From positions 1,771,918 to 1,801,286 of the forward strand of contig BFEA01000038.1 in NCBI GenBank assembly GCA_003427395.1: a DNA stretch of 29,369 nt. The letters are read 5' to 3'. Position numbers and translations under genes: made by a program. Shown in pieces: positions 22,573 to 29,369 of the stretch. The stretch comes from Chara braunii. Taxonomy: Eukaryota > Streptophyta > Charophyceae > Charales > Characeae. Numbering within the stretch: position 1 is the stretch's first letter; each line of letters starts with the position of its first letter. Below the pieces are notes generated by a model. The model was not told where the DNA came from and searched no databases. It worked only from the letters and a program-made list of their open reading frames with translations.

Positions 22573-23091
22573 TGTCGGGTAAGATTCGAGTGTTGTAACT
22601 TACTGGGCTAGCTCCTATCACGAAAGTGTATCGAGGTCGTGTATCGAGTGTTGTAACTTACTGGGCTAGCGTCCTCCTCACTGTCGTTCGATATCGAGGT
22701 CGTTCGATACTGGGCTAGCTCCTATCACGACAGTGTATCGAGTGTTGTAACTTACTGGGCTAGCTTCCTCCTCACTGTCGCTTTCACTATTACTCTCCTG
22801 TCAATTTTCGAGGAAGTTTTTCTTCCTCCTCAGGTATAGCTTTAGCGTCCCCACGTCCGGCTATCTCTGTTGCCCTACTAGAAACCGCCCACTACCGCCA
22901 TTAGTATCGAACGCCGCATGTGTCCGGACTAAGGTTCAAAAAAAGTAATACTCTCCCAGTCATATTAAGCCTGAATGAACTTTTGCGAACATCAGTCTCA
23001 TCAAGTGCTTCAATTCAGTTAGGAATAGTCGGACAGTGTCCGACGTTTAAAAACTCTGGCAAATATCCTTGTCAGGATATTTGCCCAGGCA
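22573..23091 (-). repeat. 5' LTR of the gypsy element, shortened and rearranged
   Basis: Bases 22840-23091 match 15539-15791 of the other LTR, and 22576-22620 match 15180-15225. Between them is a patchwork. A 26-bp block (CGAGTGTTGTAACTTACTGG and on) occurs at 22587-22612, 22645-22670 and 22739-22764. Pieces of the adjacent gag sequence (22513-22572) recur at 22764-22832 in a different order. The LTR's inner end, with TGTCACAAC, and about 300 bp of its middle are missing. The end hairpin lies at 23058-23085. Confidence 0.87.
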
Positions 23092-23092
23092 A

Positions 23093-24494
23093 CGGAATGG
23101 GATAACCTCCAGATAAGTAAATAAAAAATGTGGGCGGAGAGACTGAGAGCTAAAGGGATCACTGTATACGGTTGCATGACAAAAAAGTTATTTTGAAGGT
23201 TGATACCCCGACGCTCTGCAGTCCCAATGAGAAAACTGTGCCATCCATTTGACCACTCATCACCATTAGCAAAAGATAAAATCAGTTTATGCACGTATGT
23301 GACTATTTATTATAAGGATATTTTAATATCGTGACTATTTATTATAAGAATATTTTAACATCGCGACTACAAGGCTCAAATATTGACAACAATCTTCATG
23401 CGCTTAGTGATCATTGGCAGAATACAACAGTTCGATTATCCAATTGTGGTAGACTAGATCTGGATCGCCCAATCACCATTGAAGAAGCGACATTGACACT
23501 CAAAGTCATGCCAAAGGGGAAAGTTCCCGGTGATGATGGTCTACCTTATGAGTTATACTTATCAATCTGGAGTCAGGTTAGCGAAACGCTAGTTGAACTG
23601 TATAACGATGTTTTGACCGGCGGTAAACTATTTACAAGTATGTGTAGGGAAAATATCTCAGTTCTGTTTAAAAAAGGAGACAGAGCATAAATACGCAATT
23701 GGAGACCAATCTCGGTGCTTAATGTCTCTTATAAACTTTTGAGCAAAATAATGGTCAAACGTATAAGACGTTACCTGCCCGACTTAGTTCTATCGGATCA
23801 AGCCGCCGTTGTCACACGAAGATCTAAATTTTCTAACATTGTTACTGCAGTTGAAACTATGAAAATTGTCCATAACAAGGATTTAAACTTTGCTATCCAA
23901 CTGCTCGATTTATAAAAACCTATGATAGGGTGGATTGGTCCTACGTTGAAAGTTATGGGGTTCAGTGAATCGTTTTGTAAATGGGTTGTGACCATGTACA
24001 CGATGTCTACGGGAGCAGTTATGCTTAATGAAAGGTTGTCCAACGAATTTTCTTTAACCAGGTTCCCGATTCAGGGTTGTCAATTGACCCCACTTCTATT
24101 TGTCATTTAAATGGAGGGCATGTTAAATAATATTAGAAGTCATCTGCATATTCAAGGTTTCTCGACTTGCCCCACACACTATAAAGTTAAAGCGTTAGCC
24201 GACGATTTTTTTTTTGTGGTTGAGAACAGTTCCGAATCATTGGGAACTTAGAAAGATTGTATGAATCAATACGCTGCTTTGTCATAAGCTTCGGTTAACT
24301 GCACAAATCAGTGTTTTTTTTTCCATCCTCCTTCAACATGTATGTGGAATGAGGGATGAAGAGAATCACCGAAATTCAATTTTAGCGTTTCCTTGGTATA
24401 CATATCTTGTTACTGTCTTGTGAGGCTGATGAAAACAATCTACTACGTTAGAAATCCGTACATAGAACCGTGACTCAGGGCAAAACACCTCACC
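23093..24494 (+). pseudogene. LINE ORF2 linker and reverse transcriptase, broken
   Basis: The LINE resumes with a linker (KMWAERLRAKGITVYG, stops, YYKNILTS at about 23340). RT follows. ITIEEATLTLKVMPKGKVPG with DDGLPYELY and LFKKGDRA are followed by a stop (23688) and IRNWRPISVLNVSYKLLSKI. LLDL and TYDRVDW (motif A, with a frameshift near 23915) come next. IQGCQLTPLLF (motif B) lies near 24075 and ALADDFFFVV (motif C) near 24195. The last clear part, TQGKTPHLSLF, runs into the insertion at 24507. This is the RT of an L1-type LINE, which copies element RNA at the nicked target. Confidence 0.92.
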
Positions 24495-24914
24495 TCTCCC
24501 TATTTGCACACGTGGTTAACCAGGGGTGTTATTTTCGACGAATTTTGCACCGAATTGCACTGAAACTGTCATATTGTGCTGATTTTTTGCTTTTTTTCTT
24601 GTTTTTATTTTTGTGTGATATATACGTGTTTTAGGGTATGTCATGTGTGCAGTTTTGACCAATAATGAAAAAGTCGACATTTTGTTGGATTCGTTGGACG
24701 CTTCATTTTGACTCGGATAATATTTTTGTGTTAGGGTTTCATAGTGTTTTTTTGTTTTTTTTTTTCGTTTTTTTTTTTTGATTTTTTTTTTTTTTAAATG
24801 TTTGCACTATGGTCTCATATCGTTTGTTTTTTAAATTTGTGACGAAATTCGCGCCGTAATTGCCAACGAAAACGGTGAATATTTGGCCCCCCCTTAACCA
24901 TATCTCCCTATTTG
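24495..24914. mobile_element. 396-bp insertion in LINE ORF2 with a 12-bp target duplication
   Basis: The LINE sequence TCTCCCTATTTG occurs at 24495-24506 and again at 24903-24914. The 396 bp between (24507-24902) break the ORF2 reading. With the insert and one copy removed, HLSLF runs on in frame into GKGMVINDALFSSC, which fits the L1 family pattern after the RT. The insert has short imperfect inverted ends (GGTTAACCAGGGG near the left end; the inverse of GGTTAAGGGGGGG near the right), long T runs (about 24745-24800) and no coding sequence. A 12-bp duplication is unusual for small cut-and-paste elements and common for retroposed ones. No tRNA- or 5S-like promoter was recognised. Confidence 0.8.
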
Positions 24915-26640
24915 GTAAAGGTATGGTCATCAATGATGCTTTATTTTCAAGTTGTCTTGCTTTGGTTTGTAGGGACGACAAGAGGGTTTGATAAACAACT
25001 TTATAATTTGATCAAGAAAAGAGCCGCAATTTTTTTTTGGAAGCCTTATACAGGTGACGATGGTTCCTTTCTATCGAATGTCGCATGGAAAACGTCGTGC
25101 CTACCACGTAATAAAAAAGGTTTATGGATTCTTGATCCCAAAGGCCAAAACGAAGTGATGTTAATTAAATGGATCCTAAATACGGCTAGGGAATATCCAT
25201 AATCGCATTGGATATTCTTGGCAAACACATTTTGGCGAAGGAATGAAATTTGAGTTCTCCAACTGATGTATGAATTTGCTCTTGCTTTTTTCTTATCAGC
25301 GTAAACACATCAAGTCCCTTTTTTGGAAAGCGATTGCCCATGCTTGGAAGTCTTTGAGACCAGACATATGGGTGAAGTCTGAGACTAAAACATAAGTTCT
25401 CAGCCAACCATTGTTTGAGAACCCGCATATTTGCTTGCCCTCTGGCGATTGGATAAAAGCGGATACAACAATGAACAATTTTGGAAGAACATGAATCGAA
25501 AAAGGTATTTTCCAGATGGGAGATATATGGGATAGTCTTCTGGGTGGATGAAAATAAGAGAATGATCTCAAATCTTCCCTTTGACAAGTCTGAGGTTTGG
25601 CAGAGAAACGAAACTCACTAATAAAATGCAATCCCTAAAAAATGGAAGAACCTACTGGATTGCACTAGAACATATCCACTTGGTATATGATATAATGCAA
25701 ATACGCCTGAGGATCCTTCTTGTGTCTGAAAACTGGTTCAAATTCAACCAGATGGGAAAACAATATTTCAAAGTTTTACGGTTTCGGAGGATTGTTCTCT
25801 AACTCAGCAGGAATTTAAATCGGAACTATCACCGAGTTCTGCTCTTATTCAAATCAGAGTAATTGAAGACCCTAACATCGAAGGAAACCCCTTTTGTGCT
25901 ATTATTTTCAAATAAATACCCATCAGCGAGTTAAATTGGATCCGATGAAATGGGAGTGGGGGTCTGCAAGAAAGGCTGGTCAAAGTGTATGCCTACTAGA
26001 TTACACACAAAAAAGTGGGATACGCTCTACATCCGCCTGTCAAATCCCCCCAGATTACAACCCAAGTTAGATGGTAGTCCTTATTGTCAATCAACGCTCA
26101 ACTCATCTCATCAGCTATTGGCAAATGTTGGCTACAACTCAAATTTATCCCCAAGTAGCATCAAGCCTCAACCCTCTAGCTCCTTACCCTGGTCTCAACT
26201 CCCTCTGCTGTTTGGTTGGTTGAGCATGGTATGCAAGTTGATATGACATGTCAACAATGCCAGTGGGCATTTGAGTCTACTATTCACTTTGGTGAAATTG
26301 TCTGGCATCAGCTTGAATTTGGAAATGGTGGATTGACAAATAAGTGTTTATCGCTTGGAGTGAATTTGAGTGGAATAAACAATGAACCCTACTTGGTGGA
26401 GTTCCAGATGGGATGTCAATCAGTAAAGGATTGGGATATGTAGCCCAAACGTTGAGAGTTGTGGTATTCGCATCAATTTGGTATGCCAGAAACGATCAAA
26501 TCTTTGAGCAGCTCGAATGGACAAATAACTAGATCCGAGCTTCGGTTTGAAGGGGACGCGTCAGGTAATAATGGCAGACTGAAGACACAAAGTAATAAAA
26601 TATGACAACAGGTTGTGTGAGTGTGAAAAACGATAGTTTG
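24915..26640 (+). pseudogene. LINE ORF2 C-terminal region (post-RT and zinc-finger-like), broken
   Basis: After the 396-bp insert, GFDKQLYNLIKKR, FFWKPYTGDDG, SNVAWKTSCLPRNKKGLWIL and DPKGQNEVMLIKWIL (to 25202) match the L1 region after the RT thumb. Later pieces in several frames include QPLFENPHI (about 25400), GIFQMGDIWDSLLGG (about 25505), KWDPMKWEWGSARK (about 25940) and WLVEHGMQVDMTCQQCQWAF with ESTIHF (about 26215-26300). The last is a CxxC...H remnant of the zf-RVT region. ARNDQIFEQ near 26490 is close to the original C-terminus. Frames break repeatedly. Confidence 0.8.
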
Positions 26641-27383
26641 TGTTTGAAAGGTTATTTATTTAAACGGTAGATCAGTCGAATGAACCTGCACGCTCGGTTG
26701 ATGGATCGGTCTCAGAAGAGAGGCAGAGGTTCAAGGGGCGGAGCGAGTGTGTAGGCGATCAGTAGAAGTATCATGATGGAACTACCACCGCTTTAGGTGA
26801 AATTAGCAGTAAACAGGTGGTAGTGGATGAGCTACCCAGTGCGTGTTTCGTGGCCGACCGATTTTTAGGCCAATCCTGTTTCCTTATAGTGGTTGGGCAT
26901 CCTTGCCCTGCAAACAAATTGTGTAGGACATACTGAAATTTCCCTTTCCTTTGCTGGGTTGTGGAGCTTTTTAGTCCGTGAAGGTGTAATTTTTGATAGG
27001 GATGGTAGTTTTGGATTGTTTGGATTTTTCGGGCCTTGTAGGCAAATTTACTTTTAGGATTGTGGACAAGACAGGACAGCGGTCTGTGTGTTGGCCATTT
27101 TTGTTCCTACCGTCTTCCCCCGAACACAATGTACCCTTATTTTGGCTTCATCTGACCGAAAATATAACTTTGATACATTCATTATCAGGGTGCGCTATGT
27201 TCGGGGGAAGATGGTAGTCATTCTGCTCCCAACACCATTCTGAGCTGGGCTGTGTCCCCAATATCTTTACCTTTTTCCGGGTTGTGTTCGTGAGGGATTC
27301 CCGGCCTCCTTTGTTTCCTGAACTTTGCGTAACTTGAATGTTGAAGTCCTCAGGGCCCGTTGTTTTGTGAAAAAAAAAAAAAA
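26641..27383 (+). other. Probable LINE 3' untranslated region ending in A13
   Basis: No coding sequence is recognisable after the last ORF2 fragments. The stretch contains a strong foldback (27107-27217) and ends in A13 (27371-27383), which fits the tail of a non-LTR retrotransposon. The end assignment is an inference, because no flanking target duplication was found. Confidence 0.55.
27107..27217. repeat. 31-bp-arm foldback, 111 bp
   Basis: The arms 27107-27137 and 27187-27217 match at 26 of 31 positions as inverted repeats. Three of the five differences would be G-U pairs if the + strand were transcribed. The loop is 49 nt. The arms share the core TCTTCCCCCGAACA. It could be a MITE relic or a hairpin-forming transcript. 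Confidence 0.85.
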
Positions 27384-27423
27384 GGTGCCCATGGCCGCTA
27401 GCGGGACGCATGCAAAATTTAGG

Positions 27424-27519
27424 GTCCCTGGGGACATCCGTTAAAATTGGAACGATGCAGAGAAGATTAGGATGGCCCCTGCGCAAGGATGACACACATA
27501 AATCCAGAAATGGTCCAAC
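27424..27519 (+). ncRNA. U6 spliceosomal snRNA-like sequence, probably a pseudogene
   Basis: The sequence follows the plant U6 snRNA from the 5' stem-loop (GTCCCTGGGGAC, two loop bases missing) through TAAAATTGGAACGAT and GCAGAGAAGATTAGG. It continues through ATGGCCCCTGCGCAAGGATG to the 3' GAAATGGTCCAA. U6 forms the catalytic core of the spliceosome. Two near-invariant sites differ: the ACAGAGA box begins with G, and the AGC triad reads AGG. Three or four other substitutions are present. There is no T-run terminator after GGTCCAA, and no TATA box or upstream element at plant U6 promoter spacing. TTAGGG flanks it at 27419-27424 and 27521-27526, a possible short target duplication of a retroposed copy. 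Confidence 0.9.
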
Positions 27520-27524
27520 ATTAG

Positions 27525-27860
27525 GGGCATTTTGCCATACCCCTGTGCTTTAGGGGTATCTGACTAATAACCCCAACTTTTAGGTGCATTTGCAACAATG
27601 TTCCCCAACATAAAATCACCGCGTATGCACATTGCCTTCACATCCTGAGGGCCTCGGCTCACATCTGAACATGACGAAGGGAAGCTGAGCATGGGCATTT
27701 TGCCATACCCCTGTGCTTTAGGGGTATCTGACTAAATACCCCAACTTCTAGGTGCATTTGCAACAATGTTCCCCAAAAGAAAATCACCGCGTATGCACAT
27801 TGGCTTTACATCCTGAGGGCCTCCGCTCACCTCTGAACATGACGAGGGGAAGCTGAGCAT
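27525..27860 (+). repeat. 168-bp tandem repeat, two copies
   Basis: Units 27525-27692 and 27693-27860 have exactly the same length and differ at about ten positions. Each starts GGGCATTTTGCCATACCCCT, contains ACCCCT/AGGGGT as a small hairpin, and ends GAAGCTGAGCAT. The first unit begins 6 bp after the U6-like sequence ends. Within a unit, GCATTTTGCCATACCCC and GCATTTGCAACAATGTTCCCC look like diverged halves. Confidence 0.97.
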
Positions 27861-27938
27861 CTCGTGGCCAAACTGTATTCCTCACGGCAGCGCCCACGGG
27901 CTGCGTTCAAAGAGCTGTCGCCGTGGTGACTCTCTCGC

Positions 27939-27956
27939 TGTGTGTGTGTGTGTGTG
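27939..27956. repeat. (GT)n microsatellite
   Basis: A short GT dinucleotide tract just before the first copy of the 58-bp duplicated segment. Confidence 0.95.
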
Positions 27957-27962
27957 CCGGCG

Positions 27963-28054
27963 GTGTTGTGCGTGAAGACGTGGAGAGTTCCATTCACAGT
28001 CGGTCCAAAAAGGAAATAGGTCAGTTCGTTCTCTCCCTCTCTCTCTTTCTCTCC

Positions 28055-28085
<31 letters not shown>

Positions 28086-28143
28086 GTGTTGTGCGTGAAG
28101 AGGTGGAGAGTTCCATTCCGACTCGGCCCAAAAGTGAATAGGT
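27963..28143 (+). repeat. 58-bp duplicated segment separated by a CT tract
   Basis: Segments 27963-28021 and 28086-28143 share GTGTTGTGCGTGAAGA, then GTGGAGAGTTCCATTC and CGG(T/C)CC(C/A)AAAA-like sequence, ending AATAGGT, with about seven differences. The intervening 28030-28085 is (CT)n with T interruptions. The arrangement repeat, CT tract, repeat, CT tract suggests a larger duplication. Confidence 0.9.
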
Positions 28144-28167
28144 GGATTTGTCCGGTGTGGCGAAGTG

Positions 28168-28171
<4 letters not shown>

Positions 28172-28201
<30 letters not shown>
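28172..28201. repeat. (CT)n microsatellite
   Basis: A second, purer CT tract following the second duplicated segment. Confidence 0.95.
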
Positions 28202-28204
<3 letters not shown>

Positions 28205-28768
28205 ACCCCGCGACATCCGTTCAGCCATTCATCCATCCCTCCATTTTCGTTCAGGGCGGCAGCTCCATTTTTGTGGGGGTGGTGTGGTGCAAGCGGGATT
28301 GGATTTTTGCACGGCCGCTATCGAAAGGCGCAGGCGGGGATCATGCCGTGAATGCGGAGAGGCAGGGGGAGAAGCAACGCCAGGGGGAGGCGGAGTGCCT
28401 GGTCAGTCAGGGAGGAAGAAGGTCGTCATTGAAATCTCGAGGGGCTGGAGTGGAAAGGAGTAGAAGGACGAAGGGGGAGGGTGAGATGCGCGATGAGGAG
28501 GATGAGAGGGTCGGGATATGGTTGGTCAGGACGGGGTGGGGGGGGTGCGGCGACAGAGGAAGCAGAAGGAGAGTCACCGGCGGGATAGGGTGAAGAATGC
28601 AAGGTACGTTTGCTGGCTTTCAAGGAGGTTTGTGGAGCGGGGAAGACGTGGATGAGGGTCCTAACGTGAATGGGAGGAGGATGGGGAGGGTCCTGAAGTA
28701 AATGAATGGGAGTCGGGGGAGGATGTAAGTCGGGAACCCATTTTGTGACGAAGGGGATCGGCCGCGCG

Positions 28769-28798
28769 TATTGGTATTGGTATTGGGATTGGGATTGG
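28769..28798. repeat. Hexamer repeat (TATTGG)3(GATTGG)2
   Basis: Five hexamer units in tandem, the last two with T changed to G at the first base. It does not match the plant telomere unit TTTAGGG. Confidence 0.95.
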
Positions 28799-28829
28799 GA
28801 GGAGGCTCCGATCTGGATGTGGAACCGAG

Positions 28830-28862
28830 GGGAGGAGGAGGAGGAGGAGGAGGAGGAGGAGA
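28830..28862. repeat. (GGA)n microsatellite
   Basis: About eleven GGA units in the purine-rich region. Confidence 0.95.
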
Positions 28863-29369
28863 AGGTCGGAGTGTGTCAGCCAATCAGGGTGAGGAGGTAG
28901 GTATGCGTCGACGAAGTGCAGGGGAAAGATCGCCGAGGCAACAGGGTAAGGAGTGCAGGTCGTGTAGGGGGGGAACCCGACAAGGTGTGGAAAGAAGAGG
29001 TTGCAAGGCAGAAAGAGGAAGAGGGGCTCGGCGCGGAGGGAGGGGGGGCCAGGTTTGTAGGGAAAGGAGAGAGCAGGATAATGACGAAGCGCCTCAATCA
29101 GGAGAGGGATAGGGTAGAATGTGAATGTGCAGGTGATGGAGGAGGAGAGCAAGGAAGAGAGAGAAAGAGCGGCAGACAGAGGACGAGAGGGAAGGATGTA
29201 CCAGATCCGCAGGGGTAACATCGAGAATTGGAGGAGTAGGAGATCGAAGATGATCCCAACGGAGGAGGAAAGGGGTGGGGAAAGACGGGAAGAGGGAGGC
29301 GACCGACACAGGACAAGGAGAGAAGAGGATGGGAAAAGCGGATTGTTCTTTTTTTGGGGGGGAAGGGGG

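Larger units (their letters stand above)
14952..23091 (-). mobile_element. Ty3/gypsy LTR retrotransposon nested in the LINE
   Basis: Reading on the - strand from 23091 to 14952 the order is 5' LTR, gag, protease, RT, RNase H, integrase, 3' LTR, which is the Ty3/gypsy order. LTR ends are TG...CA (TGTCACAACACCC at 14952 and GACA ending at 15791). The insertion splits LINE ORF2 within its linker. CCGAA (14947-14951) lies left and CGGAA (23093-23097) right, a plausible 5-bp target duplication with one change. One extra base (23092) separates it from the right LTR. The LTRs are roughly 85% identical by eye over their shared 250 bp, so the insertion is old. All coding regions carry stops and frameshifts. 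Confidence 0.93.
11775..27383 (+). mobile_element. Old L1-type LINE (non-LTR retrotransposon), split by two later insertions
   Basis: In + order the element shows ORF1, an apurinic-type endonuclease, a linker, a reverse transcriptase, a C-terminal zinc-finger-like region, a 3' untranslated region and an A13 tract (27371-27383). The 5' limit is not resolved. The coordinate given is where the ORF1 frame opens, and the untranslated leader may extend left to about 11.4 kb. The element is interrupted by a gypsy element (14952-23091) and a 396-bp element (24507-24902). No clear target duplication was found around the ends. Both ORFs carry stops and frameshifts, so it is inactive. Confidence 0.85.
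28202..29369. other. Purine-rich, GC-rich stretch without a supportable gene
   Basis: About 1.2 kb with strong G+A skew on the + strand (GGAGG, GAGAGG, GGGGG words). Long open frames exist on both strands, but their products are low-complexity (Gly/Arg/Glu or Pro/Ser/Leu) and I do not call them genes. The combination of CT/GA tracts and GC-rich purine skew could lie near the 5' end of a gene outside the window, which is speculative. Confidence 0.5.

Noticed and set aside
25186-25631. Two overlapping - strand frames of 111 and 133 codons
   Set aside because: The + strand here reads as decayed LINE ORF2 C-terminus (QPLFENPHI, GDIWDSLL), so the - strand frames are shadows.
27827-28236. - strand frames with long Arg-Glu runs
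   Set aside because: They are the translation of CT microsatellites, not a gene.
28769-28798. Possible interstitial telomere repeat
   Set aside because: The unit is TATTGG/GATTGG, not TTTAGGG or a known telomere variant.
28620-29316. Long - strand frames rich in Pro, Ser and Leu, and + strand frames rich in Gly, Arg and Glu
   Set aside because: Purine skew removes stop codons by chance. The products are low-complexity with no domain or conserved motif.

Overview
The window looks like repeat-rich nuclear DNA of a plant-lineage eukaryote. The evidence is a plant-type U6 snRNA-like sequence, a LINE with an ORF1-ORF2 layout like plant L1 elements, a Ty3/gypsy retrotransposon of a type I associate (by recall, not by search) with charophyte algae and other non-flowering streptophytes, many microsatellites, and no operon-like gene packing. 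I find no intact host protein gene. Every convincing coding signal belongs to a decayed transposable element. The species cannot be fixed from this sequence.

Layout. 1-3.2 kb: (TG)n, a poly(A) run and unique-looking DNA without a supportable gene. 3.2-4.1 kb: nine irregular copies of a ~27-bp motif plus a long (TA)n. 4.3-6.2 kb: six degenerate copies of a ~100-130-bp repeat, split by a 1208-bp terminal-inverted-repeat element (4535-5742) with a 4-bp target duplication. That element itself holds a 288-bp segment bounded by GC-rich palindromes. 7.26-7.60 kb: a ~136-bp tandem repeat. 7.6-11.3 kb: no supportable gene, with a 76-bp direct repeat at its right end.

11.8-27.4 kb is one old L1-type LINE in + orientation: ORF1 (11805 to about 13965), ORF2 endonuclease (13967-14951), reverse transcriptase and C-terminal regions (23093 to about 26640), 3' untranslated region and an A13 tract (27371-27383). 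It is split twice. A Ty3/gypsy element lies in it in - orientation (14952-23091; gag, protease, RT, RNase H and integrase all recognisable and all broken). A 396-bp element lies in its RT region (24507-24902) with a perfect 12-bp target duplication. The LINE reading frame resumes across both insertions, so the order of events is readable: LINE first, the two insertions later.

27.4-28.2 kb: a U6 snRNA-like sequence with mutations in catalytic positions, followed directly by two 168-bp tandem units, then (GT)n and (CT)n tracts alternating with a 58-bp duplicated segment. 28.2-29.37 kb: purine-rich, GC-rich simple-sequence DNA.

No working system is expected from these genes: the integrase, protease, RNase H and endonuclease regions carry stops or lost key residues. 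The informative content is the nested-insertion history, the paired base change in the LTR-end hairpin, the block rearrangement in the right LTR, and several uncharacterised repeat families.
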